A DNA stretch of 64,000 nucleotides from CAZGUX01 sp964529305 (lineage in GTDB: Bacteria; Acidobacteriota; Terriglobia; Bryobacterales; Bryobacteraceae), in contig CAZGUX010000212.1 of NCBI GenBank assembly GCA_964529305.1, forward strand, positions 29,711-93,710, given 5' to 3'. The position numbers and the translations under genes are program-made. The notes under the pieces are model-generated. The model was not told where the DNA came from. It saw only the letters and a list, made by a program, of their open reading frames with translations, and did not search any database. Below, piece after piece: positions 34,512-42,027 of the stretch. Position 1 is the stretch's first letter; each line of letters starts with the position of its first letter.

Positions 34512-35603
34512 ATGTGGGTCTATCGAATTGCGGGATTCCTGGCGTGGTCGTGCGCCGCGTGCGCGGCGGCGCCGTTCGAGCAGGTGGATCTGTTCCACAA
34601 AGGCGAGAAGGGAGTCCACACCTATCGCATTCCCTCCCTGGTGGAGACCCGGCGGGGAACCTTGATCGCTATCGTGGACGCACGGCACGAAGGCAGCCAG
34701 GACCTGCCCGCGAAGATCTCTCTCGTGATGCGGCGGAGCTTCGATCGCGGGAAAACCTGGACGCCCGCCGAGACGATTCGCAAAGTCGATAAGGGCGGCG
34801 TGGGCGACCCGTCGCTGCTCCTCGACCGCAAGACGGGCCGGGTCTGGTGCTTCTTTGCCTACGGTCCGCCCGGCATCGGCTGGAATACGGCCAAGCCTGG
34901 CGCGGTCACGGGTCCGGAGACGCTCCAGGTTCACGCCATGTTCTCCGATAACGACGGTGCGTCCTGGTCCGATCCAGTCGACTTGAGCCCGCAGATCAAG
35001 GATCCCTCCTGGCACGCGATGTTCGCGACGTCCGGCACTCACCTCCACACCAGCAAAGGGCGGTATCTGGTCCCCCTTGTCGTTCGCGACGGCAATCGCG
35101 CGGCGGCCTCGCGCAACGCCTATAGCGACGACGGCGGCCGGACCTGGAAGTCAGGCCAGGCCGTGGGGCCTGACACGGACGAAAGTCATGTTGTGGAATT
35201 GAAGGACGGCACGATCCTGCAGAACATGCGGAACGGACCGCGCCGCGCGATCGCCCGATCGAACGACGGTGGCGTGTCATTCGCACCTCTCACGCACGAT
35301 GAGGCGCTCGAGGACCCGGGCTGCAACGCCGGCATCACGCGCGGCAAGTGGAAAGGCCGCGACGTGATGATCTTCACCAACGCACAAAGCCGGAAGCGCG
35401 AGAACCTCACCGTGAAGCTCAGCTACGACGAGGGCCGCACGTGGCCTGTCTCCCGCACGCTTCACGCCGGGCCTGCCGCCTACTCGACGGTGATCGTGCT
35501 GAAGGATGGATCCCTCGGCGTGCTCTACGAGCGGGGCGAGTCCTCCGCCTACGAGAAGATCACGTTCGCCCGCATCTCTTTCGACTGGGTCATGCAAAAA
35601 TAG
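34512..35603 (+). CDS. Secreted exo-alpha-sialidase (GH33-like)
   Basis: The 363-residue protein has a signal peptide (MWVYRIAGFLAWSCAACAAA) and the sialidase hallmarks: the R-I-P motif with the first catalytic arginine (YRIPSLV, Arg39), Asp-box repeats SFDRGKTWTP, SDNDGASWSD, SDDGGRTWKS, SNDGGVSFAP and SYDEGRTWPV, and AYSTVIVLKDGSLGVLYERGE with the family's tyrosine and glutamate. V-V-E-L-K-D-G-T-I-L-Q-N-M-R-N is also typical. It should cleave terminal sialic acids from glycoconjugates outside the cytoplasm. It starts 49 bases from the LamG gene (opposite strand) and three bases before the sulfatase gene, forming a two-gene operon for decorated glycans. Confidence 0.88.
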   Translation: MWVYRIAGFLAWSCAACAAAPFEQVDLFHKGEKGVHTYRIPSLVETRRGTLIAIVDARHEGSQDLPAKISLVMRRSFDRGKTWTPAETIRKVDKGGVGDPSLLLDRKTGRVWCFFAYGPPGIGWNTAKPGAVTGPETLQVHAMFSDNDGASWSDPVDLSPQIKDPSWHAMFATSGTHLHTSKGRYLVPLVVRDGNRAAASRNAYSDDGGRTWKSGQAVGPDTDESHVVELKDGTILQNMRNGPRRAIARSNDGGVSFAPLTHDEALEDPGCNAGITRGKWKGRDVMIFTNAQSRKRENLTVKLSYDEGRTWPVSRTLHAGPAAYSTVIVLKDGSLGVLYERGESSAYEKITFARISFDWVMQK

Positions 35604-35606
35604 GGC

Positions 35607-37331
35607 GTGCTTTCGCGCCGTCTGTTCTCGACGCTCGGCGCCGGCGCGGCCCTCCGCCCGGTGTTCGGCAAAGCGAAGCGTCCGCCCAACGTCGTTCTGG
35701 TGATGACCGACGACCAGGGCTACGGCGATCTGGCCTGCCACGGGAACCCCGTCATCCGAACCCCGCACCTCGATCGCCTTCACTCCGAAAGCGTCCGGCT
35801 CACCCACTTCCACGTCGACCCGTTGTGCTCGCCCACCCGCTCGGCCCTGATGAGCGGCCGCTACTCGGCCCGCACCGGAGTCTGGGCGACGATCATGGGG
35901 CGTTCGCTGCTGCGGCGCGACGAAACCACCGTGGCCGATCGATTCGCGGCCGGCGGCTATCGAACCGGGATCTTCGGCAAATGGCACCTGGGCGACAACT
36001 ATCCGTACCGGCCTTTCGATCGCGGCTTTCACGAATCGCTGGTACTCGGCGGCGGAGGCGTCGGCCAGACACCGGATTTTTGGGGCAACGACTATTTCGA
36101 CGACACGTACTTCCGTAACGGCCGCCCGGAATCGTTTCGCGGGTATTGCACCGATGTCTTCTTTCGAGAGGCCATCCGATTCGTCGAGCGTCAGCGGAAG
36201 CAGCCGTTCTTTCTCTACCTGGCACCCAACGCGCCGCACGCGCCTTACCGCGTCGCCAGCGAGTATCGCAAGCCGTACCTCGCGAGCGGGGTTCCTGCCC
36301 AGATGGCGTCGTTCTACGGCATGATCTCCAATATCGACGAGAATGTCGGCCGCCTGACCGAGCGCCTGGAGCAACTGGGCCTCGCGGAGAACACGATCTT
36401 CGTATTCCTCACCGACAACGGAACGGCGGCCGGGGTTGCTCCCGCGTCCGGTGGCTTTGCGGGATTCGGCGCGGGGATGCGGGCGCAAAAAGGATCGCCG
36501 TATGATGGCGGGCATCGCGTCCCCTGCTTTGTCCGCTGGCCGGCAGGGGGGATCGGAGGAGGGCGGGACGTCGCTCAACTCGCGACCCACTTCGACCTGC
36601 TCCCAACCCTGGCCGATCTTTGCGGACTGCGGGAGGCGCCGCGCCTGCCGTTCGACGGGATGAGCCTCGCTCCCTTCCTGCGCGGGAGCGCCCCGCGCGA
36701 TCGAACCCTGGTCGTCCAGGTGCAGCAGCGCCGCGAGAACAACCGCTGGCAGATGGACCAACCCAAACCGTGGCTGCAGTCGGCGGTTCTGACCGGGCGT
36801 TGGAGGCTGGTGAACCGCGATCAACTCTACGACGTGCTCGACGATCCCGGCCAAACCCGCGATGTGGCGCAGGCGAATCCGCGGGAGGTCTCGCGGCTGC
36901 GGGCGGCCTACGAAGAATGGTGGCAAAGCGTCTCGTCGCGCTTCGGCGAATACAACCCGATCACGGTCGGGTCGCCGCATGAGAACCCATCCCGTCTGAA
37001 CTGCATGGACTGGCACGGCGAGGTGGTTCCCTGGGACCAGCCCCTAGTGAAGCAACTGCCGGAAGCCAACGGCTTCTGGGCGATTGACGTGGAACGCGAA
37101 GGGCAGTACGAGTTCACGCTGCGCCATCAGCCGGACCGAATTCCACTGCGGGCGGTGACGGCCGAAGTTCGCGCGGGGGAGAGCAGGGCCAGCGCGCCGG
37201 TTCCCTCCGGCGCCGGCGAAGTGGTCCTCTCCATGGCGCTGCCGAGAGGCCAGACCCAACTGCAGACATGGCTGAGAGAGTCAACCGGCGTTTCGCGCGG
37301 TGCCTTTTTTGTCGACGTTCGCCGGCGGTAA
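35607..37331 (+). CDS. Sulfatase of the formylglycine type (family S1)
   Basis: GTG 35607 gives the twin-arginine leader VLSRRLFSTLGAGAALRP. The metal-binding aspartates are in VMTDDQGYGD (Asp35 and Asp36). The catalytic cysteine, converted to formylglycine, is Cys74 in C-S-P-T-R-S-A-L-M-S-G-R. FGKWHLG and TDNGTAAG (second metal-site aspartate and asparagine) are present, and a C-terminal beta-sandwich region ends at residue 574. It hydrolyses sulfate esters of sugars. No maturase gene is in the window, so one must lie elsewhere. It is three bases downstream of the sialidase and is probably co-translated. Confidence 0.9.
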   Translation: MLSRRLFSTLGAGAALRPVFGKAKRPPNVVLVMTDDQGYGDLACHGNPVIRTPHLDRLHSESVRLTHFHVDPLCSPTRSALMSGRYSARTGVWATIMGRSLLRRDETTVADRFAAGGYRTGIFGKWHLGDNYPYRPFDRGFHESLVLGGGGVGQTPDFWGNDYFDDTYFRNGRPESFRGYCTDVFFREAIRFVERQRKQPFFLYLAPNAPHAPYRVASEYRKPYLASGVPAQMASFYGMISNIDENVGRLTERLEQLGLAENTIFVFLTDNGTAAGVAPASGGFAGFGAGMRAQKGSPYDGGHRVPCFVRWPAGGIGGGRDVAQLATHFDLLPTLADLCGLREAPRLPFDGMSLAPFLRGSAPRDRTLVVQVQQRRENNRWQMDQPKPWLQSAVLTGRWRLVNRDQLYDVLDDPGQTRDVAQANPREVSRLRAAYEEWWQSVSSRFGEYNPITVGSPHENPSRLNCMDWHGEVVPWDQPLVKQLPEANGFWAIDVEREGQYEFTLRHQPDRIPLRAVTAEVRAGESRASAPVPSGAGEVVLSMALPRGQTQLQTWLRESTGVSRGAFFVDVRRR

Positions 37332-37397
37332 TCACGATTCCGGAGATCCCTCGGTTCGAACCGGTCCGGCCGATTCCGTTGTAGACTCGTAACCACT

Positions 37398-38024
37398 ATG
37401 CATCGCAACCACCGCATCGGACCCTTTGCTTGTGGTTCTGCTTTCCCAAGACCCGAGTGTATCTTCGGAGGCATACTGGCGGTTGTGCTGGCTGGCGGAG
37501 CGTCGCTCCTTCCGGCACAGCCAGCCTCGTCCGACTCGTCCCGGATTGTTCCCGTGACCGTTACCGACGGCCTTCATCGCTTCGTCACCGGCCTCGCTCA
37601 GGAACACTTCGAACTGCTGGAGAACGGCACGGCGCGAGCGCTTGGCCGCTTCGCCAACCCGGATGACCCAATCGCGATCGCAACCTTGAGCGATCCAACC
37701 GCGCCACCAGTCACCCAACTCATGGACGCCGCTGACGAACTGATCCAGGCGTCCTCATTACCGGAGGCGTTCCGTCAACTGGCCGCCTCCAAGCACTTCC
37801 GCAAAGCGCTGGTGCTCCCGAGTGGCGCGGACGTGACGGCCGTCCCACCCGGCATTCAGGTCCTGAGGGCCGATCCCGTCCTTTTGAACAAGGCAGTGGT
37901 CGAGCTACGCAACACGTATTGGCTGCGCTTTCAGACTTCCGGTCCGTCCGCGCGGATCGAAGTCGTCCTGAAGGAGCCGCGCGGCCTGCCGGTCCTGAAG
38001 GCGGGTTGGAAGAATTCCTTCTAA
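37398..38024 (+). CDS. Degenerate acidobacterial VWFA-type protein
   Basis: After a signal or membrane segment (FGGILAVVLAGGASLLPAQP) residues 50-90 read IVPVTVTDGLHRFVTGLAQEHFELLENG, the entry strand of the acidobacterial VWFA-related proteins. The protein then jumps to a C-terminal pattern (NTYWLRFQTSGPSARIEVVLKEPRG) that ends such proteins. The whole central VWA domain with the metal-adhesion D-x-S-x-S motif is missing, so at 208 residues it is about two thirds of the family length. It may be a decayed or internally deleted member, or a small surface adaptor. It starts at ATG 37398 and stands apart from the sulfatase operon. Confidence 0.6.
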   Translation: MHRNHRIGPFACGSAFPRPECIFGGILAVVLAGGASLLPAQPASSDSSRIVPVTVTDGLHRFVTGLAQEHFELLENGTARALGRFANPDDPIAIATLSDPTAPPVTQLMDAADELIQASSLPEAFRQLAASKHFRKALVLPSGADVTAVPPGIQVLRADPVLLNKAVVELRNTYWLRFQTSGPSARIEVVLKEPRGLPVLKAGWKNSF

Positions 38025-38502
38025 ATTAGTTACTTTCAGGTTTCAGGCCGCGAACCGCTCTGTTAACCGTCGCGTCACGGTATGAAGTTTCCTCCTGTCT
38101 CAACAACGGCAACCGTGCCGCGAGCGTGAGAGGTTGTGAAAAATTGGGGGCGGTCACCCCGTTTCACGGCCACAACTCGTTGATTTTCCACAAGTCGTTG
38201 ATCGGGAAACGGGGTGGCCGTCCTCTTTTTTTCACAACCTCTAAGTCTAAGCGAGCGGTCCCCCGTTCGAATCCCGGTATTTTTGTGCCGGAAAGTAGTC
38301 AGCTTGTTCGCGATACCTGATGGAGTGATCCGATTGGTTTCTACGGGCAGAGCGTCGTCAGTGATATAGAGGGACGGATCCCTGGTATCGATCCTTTGAC
38401 ACTAAGCCAAAACCGATAGCCGGACCTGCGCGAGAGCCAAGAGCCAGGTGGGTAGAGGACAGCCCGCGACCAATGCCTCGAGCTGTCCTCCGCGTGGGCC
38501 CT
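38025..38502. other. Intergenic region with an inverted-repeat element
   Basis: This 478-base gap between convergent genes holds the 114-base hairpin element listed separately. To its right, GTTCGAATCCC at 38265-38275 resembles a tRNA T-loop, but the flanking bases do not pair, so it is not an intact tRNA. The remaining sequence shows no gene. Confidence 0.5.
38129..38242. repeat. Long imperfect inverted repeat (MITE- or REP-like element)
   Basis: The arms AGAGGTTGTGAAAAA (38129-38143) and TTTTTCACAACCTCT (38228-38242) pair perfectly, and the inner arms GGTCACCCCGTTTC (38152-38165) and GAAACGGGGTGGCC (38206-38219) pair with one mismatch. The loop holds a 14-base direct repeat, CACAACTCGTTGAT (38171) and CACAAGTCGTTGAT (38189). 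The whole unit can fold into one long hairpin. It has terminal inverted repeats but no coding capacity, as in a miniature transposable element; it could also be a structured RNA. Confidence 0.75.
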
Positions 38503-40167
38503 CTATGGCAACTGAAGAGGAGTCGCCACCTTCAGCGGATTGCCGGTCGCCGTAATGCCAATTGTTGCGGGGGTGACCGGAGCAAGCGTGAACAAAAGTT
38601 GGGTGGAATGACCACCCGCACTGCAGGATCCACCAATGTCATTGGATGTGGTCGAGGGCCCTACGGCGGGTGTTGATTCCCCGTTGCCGTCCGGGGATGC
38701 CAGCGTGTAAAGCTGATTGGCACTCGACGAATAGGCGACGTTTCCGGACCACCGCGGACCCGCCGTCGAACTACCCGAATTGAGGTAAGGCGTGCCGGTG
38801 CAACTTGCGCCAGTCCAGTAGATCTGCGTGGAGGCGGGGGCGGTCTGGAAGAATCCAGCGCCATTCACGGCGAAGATGTAAATTCCCTTCTGGACGATGA
38901 AATAGCGATTGCTTGCAGTGCCGATGATGTTTCCGAGAGCATTGCCGTTGCCATCGCGGAGTACCGCCCCGCCGGATCCAGCGGGGCCAGCCGGACCTGT
39001 CGGACCGGTTGGGCCAGGTACTGTCGACGCTGCGCCTGTGGGACCTGTAGCACCTGCTGGGCCGGTCGAACCCGCCGGACCGGTCGGGCCAGGTACTGTC
39101 GACGCTGCGCCCGTGGGACCTGTAGCGCCGGCTACGCCGGTAGCGCCAGTGGGCCCTGTTGAACCTACCGCTCCGGTGGGGCCAGCCGGACCTGTTGAAC
39201 CTACCGCTCCGGTGGGGCCGGCCGGGCCTGTTGAGCCTACCGCTCCCGTGGCGCCCGCCGGACCTGTTCCACCTACGGCTCCCGTGGCGCCCGCCGGACC
39301 TGTCGGGCCCGCCACGCCGGTCGTGCCTGTGGGTCCTGCCGGGCCCGTGGGCCCGAGAGGCCCAGTTGGCCCTGCTACTGTCGACGCAGCGCCGCTCGGA
39401 CCTGTGGGCCCTGCAGGGCCCGTCGATCCTGTTGGCCCGGTCGCCCCACTTACACCGGTGGCGCCCGTCGGGCCCGTACTTCCGGTGGAACCAGTGGCGC
39501 CTGTGGCGCCAGCGGGTCCCGGCACGTTGCTCGGTGTTCCGGTTGGCCCAGTCGGTCCTGTCGGCCCTGTCGCTCCGGGAGGTCCTGAGGCCCCTCCACC
39601 GGCAAGGTCACTGTAATACCCGTTGATGTCGACAATGACGTGCGTCGGGTCCGATACGAAGATGGAGATCGAGCCGTTTGTTCCCGCCGGTACCACGGCC
39701 GCGTTGGCGATGATCTGCCCCTGGAACGCGTTCAACGTCGACACGTTCGGCCGAGGCGAACCCGTCGGATAGGCGGTCAGGTATTGCAGCGGACCGCCTG
39801 GAACCACCGTGATGTTCAGTGAATATGCCTTCGCGCTCGCGGGAATCCCGCACTGCCCGAGCGGTATCGGAATGTCGCGGGTGGCCGGATTCGGATTGCC
39901 GAGCCCCGGCTGTCCGAACGGACCGTTGAATATCCCTCCGGCGTACTCCGGACGTGTGTCCACCAGGCGGCAGGGAGTCACGGCCACCAGCGGAATCTGT
40001 CCGGTGATCGCGGCCGCCCTTCCGTCCTTGCTACTTTGAGCGTCCGGTACCCAATACAACGGGGACGGCCAATTGGCCAGCTCCGTCGTCTGGGCGAAGA
40101 CCGGCCCCACGCAAGTGATCAGCGCGAGCAAACCTACTCTTGATACACCTGGAACGATAGTGCACAT
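38503..40167 (-). CDS. Secreted collagen-like protein
   Basis: From ATG 40167 the protein has 554 residues: a signal peptide MCTIVPGVSRVGLLALITCVGPVFA, an N-terminal beta-rich domain (residues 30-190, with VDTRPEYAGGI, LNITVVPG and VIVDINGYYSDL), about 200 residues of G-x-y repeats mainly G-P-T, G-A-T and G-P-A (195 to 400, with short interruptions such as AASTV), and a C-terminal head domain (400-554). Threonine-rich bacterial collagens form stable triple helices and serve as adhesins or structural surface proteins. The N-terminal VIVDINGYY-type domain is common in acidobacterial secreted proteins. I prefer ATG 40167 because the predicted promoter overlaps the longer start at 40266. Confidence 0.85.
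   Translation of the reverse strand: MCTIVPGVSRVGLLALITCVGPVFAQTTELANWPSPLYWVPDAQSSKDGRAAAITGQIPLVAVTPCRLVDTRPEYAGGIFNGPFGQPGLGNPNPATRDIPIPLGQCGIPASAKAYSLNITVVPGGPLQYLTAYPTGSPRPNVSTLNAFQGQIIANAAVVPAGTNGSISIFVSDPTHVIVDINGYYSDLAGGGASGPPGATGPTGPTGPTGTPSNVPGPAGATGATGSTGSTGPTGATGVSGATGPTGSTGPAGPTGPSGAASTVAGPTGPLGPTGPAGPTGTTGVAGPTGPAGATGAVGGTGPAGATGAVGSTGPAGPTGAVGSTGPAGPTGAVGSTGPTGATGVAGATGPTGAASTVPGPTGPAGSTGPAGATGPTGAASTVPGPTGPTGPAGPAGSGGAVLRDGNGNALGNIIGTASNRYFIVQKGIYIFAVNGAGFFQTAPASTQIYWTGASCTGTPYLNSGSSTAGPRWSGNVAYSSSANQLYTLASPDGNGESTPAVGPSTTSNDIGGSCSAGGHSTQLLFTLAPVTPATIGITATGNPLKVATPLQLP
38980..39600. repeat. Internal tandem repeats encoding G-x-y triplets
   Basis: The DNA encoding the collagen stretch is itself repetitive. 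Units like GTTGAACCTACCGCTCCGG recur with 36-base periodicity near 39170-39250, and GGTACTGTCGACGCTGCGCC occurs twice (39017, 39092). Such repeats expand and contract by slippage or recombination, so the length of the triple-helical stalk can vary between strains. Frames on the opposite strand are shadows. Confidence 0.75.
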
Positions 40168-40265
40168 TCTGTTGACGAACCCTCCGATTGCTCCGATTGA
40201 GATGCAGTCGCGCTGCCACAGGGCGATGCCGCCGCGCGACAGAGACTTTTTCGAGGCTCGGGGCA

Positions 40266-40294
40266 TGATAACCTTAAGTCGGCTTCAAGATCAA
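40266..40294 (-). promoter_or_regulatory. Sigma-70-like promoter for the collagen-like gene
   Basis: Read on the minus strand, TTGATC (40289-40294) and TTATCA (40266-40271) are separated by 17 bases. This matches the -35/-10 consensus spacing and four to five of six positions in each box. The transcript would begin just upstream of position 40260, leaving a leader of about 90 bases before ATG 40167, with GGAGGG 12 bases before the start. This supports the shorter protein start. No other promoter in the window is as clear. Confidence 0.4.
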
Positions 40295-40686
40295 CAGAAA
40301 TTCAGGCTTTGTCACCACTTTTGAATCCCGCTGGCGAATTGTCCCGTTAACATTTGTAACAAAGCACCGTTTCATGGATTAATCATGGGCCAAACGGCGG
40401 AAGTTGCGCACCTCTTGAGAAATCCGTTTCTGTAGGGGATCCAGCGTAGGCGCGTTCAAGCGTGACAGGGTTCGTCCTCGAGGCACTCGACCGATGGCAA
40501 TCGATCGACGTGCAAGCAGGTTCAATGCGGTACGCAGCGGGCGTTCAGATCGCGCGGGTCGACGCACAGGGGGGCGGGCGGTCTAAACAGACAGCGGGAC
40601 TGCCGAGGTGAGTGAAGCTGTTCAGGATGGAAAGACAGTTCGTCCTTCCATCCGTGCGGTACCATTTTTCCTAAGTCGAGAAACGA
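40295..40686. other. Spacer between the collagen-like and aldo/keto reductase genes
   Basis: About 390 bases with only short frames on both strands (the longest, 40379-40567 minus, has no motif or ribosome site). It contains the likely control region of the collagen-like gene and the 3' region of the reductase gene. I see nothing else. Confidence 0.4.
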
Positions 40687-41646
40687 CTACGCCTCAACGT
40701 GCCGGGGCCGCGTGTCGAGGTCGGCGCGCACCTCGATGTTGCGCTTCCAGTCCTCTGTGATCGGGCCCTTCATCGACGATGCCCGCTTGCGAAGTTCGTC
40801 CATCTCCTCGGCCGTATACGGCTTGAAGTTCTGTGCGATCCGCACGTCGTCTTCCAGTTGGCCGATGGTCGTCGAACCGATCGCCGTGCAGTGCACGGGC
40901 AGGCTCAGCACATAGCTCAGGCATTCTTTGGCGCTCAGCACGCTCAGCAGTTTCGCGTTGCCGAAGTTCTTCATGCCCTGGATGCCCATCTTCCGCTCCA
41001 CCGCCACCGGCAGTGCCAGGCGCTCAAAGCTCAGATAGCTCGGGTCGGCCGCATGGAGCGGCATCAGGATCGTGTCGTAGCCCTGATAGCGCTTCAGCAT
41101 CTCCAGGTGCACGTACGGATCGCGGTGTCCGGTGAAGCCGAAGAAGCGGCACTTGCCGGCCTTCTTGGCGGCCTCGAACGCCTCGATCGCGCCACCCGGC
41201 CCGAAGATCGTGTTCACCTCCGACATCTCGCTGACCGCATGGATCTGCCACAGGTCGACGTAATCGGTTTTCAGCCGCTTCAGCGACAGGTGAAGTTGAT
41301 CCTCAGCCTCCTTGCGGGTCCGCCCCGCCGACTTCGTCGTGATGAACACGTCTTTCCGGAACGGCGGCAGCACTTCGCCATACACCTCCTCGGACTGGCC
41401 ATTCCAGTAGGCGTGCGCATTGTCGAAGTAGTTAATGCCCAGATCATACGCGCGCCGTACCACCGCGCGGGCTTCGTCCCTGTTGATCAACGGGAATCGC
41501 CCGCCCGCCTGGCCGATCACCGTCAGCGAGACGCCGGTCTTGCCAAACACGCGCTTCGGGATGTCTCCCGTCTTCACACCCGTACGCCCGGCCGCGTGGA
41601 CACCCGTCGCCGCCACCGCGCCGCCCACAAACACTCTTCGCTTCAT
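40687..41646 (-). CDS. Tat-exported aldo/keto reductase
   Basis: ATG 41646 follows GGAGG and starts the twin-arginine leader MKRRVFVGGAVAATGVHAAG. The mature barrel shows the family tetrad: Asp and Tyr in YFDNAHAYWNG, Lys in ITTKSAGR, His in WQIHAV, then F-F-G-F-T-G-H-R and the NADP-binding end P-V-H-C-T-A-I-G-S-T-T-I-G-Q-L-E-D-D-V. It reduces aldehydes or ketones, or oxidises sugars, using NADP(H). It is transcribed divergently from the zinc-ribbon gene, 31 bases apart. The frame to 41823 crosses the neighbour and is discarded. Export through Tat with bound NADP fits the pattern of the Gfo/Idh/MocA proteins. Confidence 0.83.
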   Translation of the reverse strand: MKRRVFVGGAVAATGVHAAGRTGVKTGDIPKRVFGKTGVSLTVIGQAGGRFPLINRDEARAVVRRAYDLGINYFDNAHAYWNGQSEEVYGEVLPPFRKDVFITTKSAGRTRKEAEDQLHLSLKRLKTDYVDLWQIHAVSEMSEVNTIFGPGGAIEAFEAAKKAGKCRFFGFTGHRDPYVHLEMLKRYQGYDTILMPLHAADPSYLSFERLALPVAVERKMGIQGMKNFGNAKLLSVLSAKECLSYVLSLPVHCTAIGSTTIGQLEDDVRIAQNFKPYTAEEMDELRKRASSMKGPITEDWKRNIEVRADLDTRPRHVEA

Positions 41647-41677
41647 GCCAGCCTCCAGTGCTGTTAGCATAACCGAT

Positions 41678-41980
41678 ATGCGCAAAGGCTTGTTCGAAGT
41701 CGAGTGTCCCTGTTGCCACTCGAAGTTGAAGGTCGATTCGGAGACACAAGCGGTTATCTCACACAAGGAACCGGAAAAGCCGAAGATGATCGAAGACCTG
41801 GCCGCCGAGGTGGAAAAGCTCAAGGGCGCGGCCGGCAGGCGCGAAGAGCTGTTTCAGAAGAGCTTCGAACAGCACAAGGTGCACAACAAGGTGCTGGAGA
41901 AGAAGTTCGACGAGTTGTTCAAGCAGGCGAAGGAGAGCCCCGACACAGGCCCGCCTACGCGCGATATCGATCTCGACTGA
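41678..41980 (+). CDS. Small zinc-ribbon and coiled-coil protein
   Basis: This 100-residue protein begins MRKGLFEVECPCCHSKLKVD with one C-P-C-C motif (Cys10, 12 and 13), as in small zinc-ribbon-like or CHC-type metal-binding proteins. Residues about 37-90 (IEDLAAEVEKLKG...FQKSFEQHKVHNKVLEKKFDELFKQA) form a charged amphipathic helix likely to be a coiled coil. No further ligand pair is visible, so the metal site may be shared between subunits. The longer frame to 41435 is shadow of the reductase. It is probably cytoplasmic and might be a regulator or a scaffold. Function unknown. Confidence 0.7.
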   Translation: MRKGLFEVECPCCHSKLKVDSETQAVISHKEPEKPKMIEDLAAEVEKLKGAAGRREELFQKSFEQHKVHNKVLEKKFDELFKQAKESPDTGPPTRDIDLD

Positions 41981-41987
41981 GGGTGGC

Positions 41988-42014
41988 GCCGGGCGACGTT
42001 GTTTGTCGCCCGGC
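41988..42014. terminator. Strong bidirectional hairpin between convergent genes
   Basis: A perfect 10-bp stem GCCGGGCGAC (41988-41997) / GTCGCCCGGC (42005-42014) with a seven-base loop GTTGTTT lies in the 47-base gap between the zinc-ribbon gene and the propeller gene. It is very GC-rich and lacks a long U-tract, but its location between two convergent stops makes a terminator role likely. Confidence 0.7.
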
Positions 42015-42027
42015 GGCACTTGAGCGG

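Noticed and set aside
35277..37016. 579-codon minus-strand open frame opposite the sulfatase
   Set aside because: The plus strand carries the sulfatase signature; the antisense product has no recognisable motif.
38255..38300. tRNA-like T-loop GTTCGAATCCC
   Set aside because: Flanking bases do not form a T-stem and no anticodon arm or acceptor stem is found; at best a decayed remnant.
38980..39600. Periodic repeats that could suggest a CRISPR array
   Set aside because: The repeats are coding, unequal in length and lack unique spacers; they encode collagen triplets.
38909..39616. Open frame with V-G-P-V-x-P repeats opposite the collagen-like gene
   Set aside because: It is the antisense reading of the G-x-y repeats; the signal peptide and head domains exist only on the minus strand.
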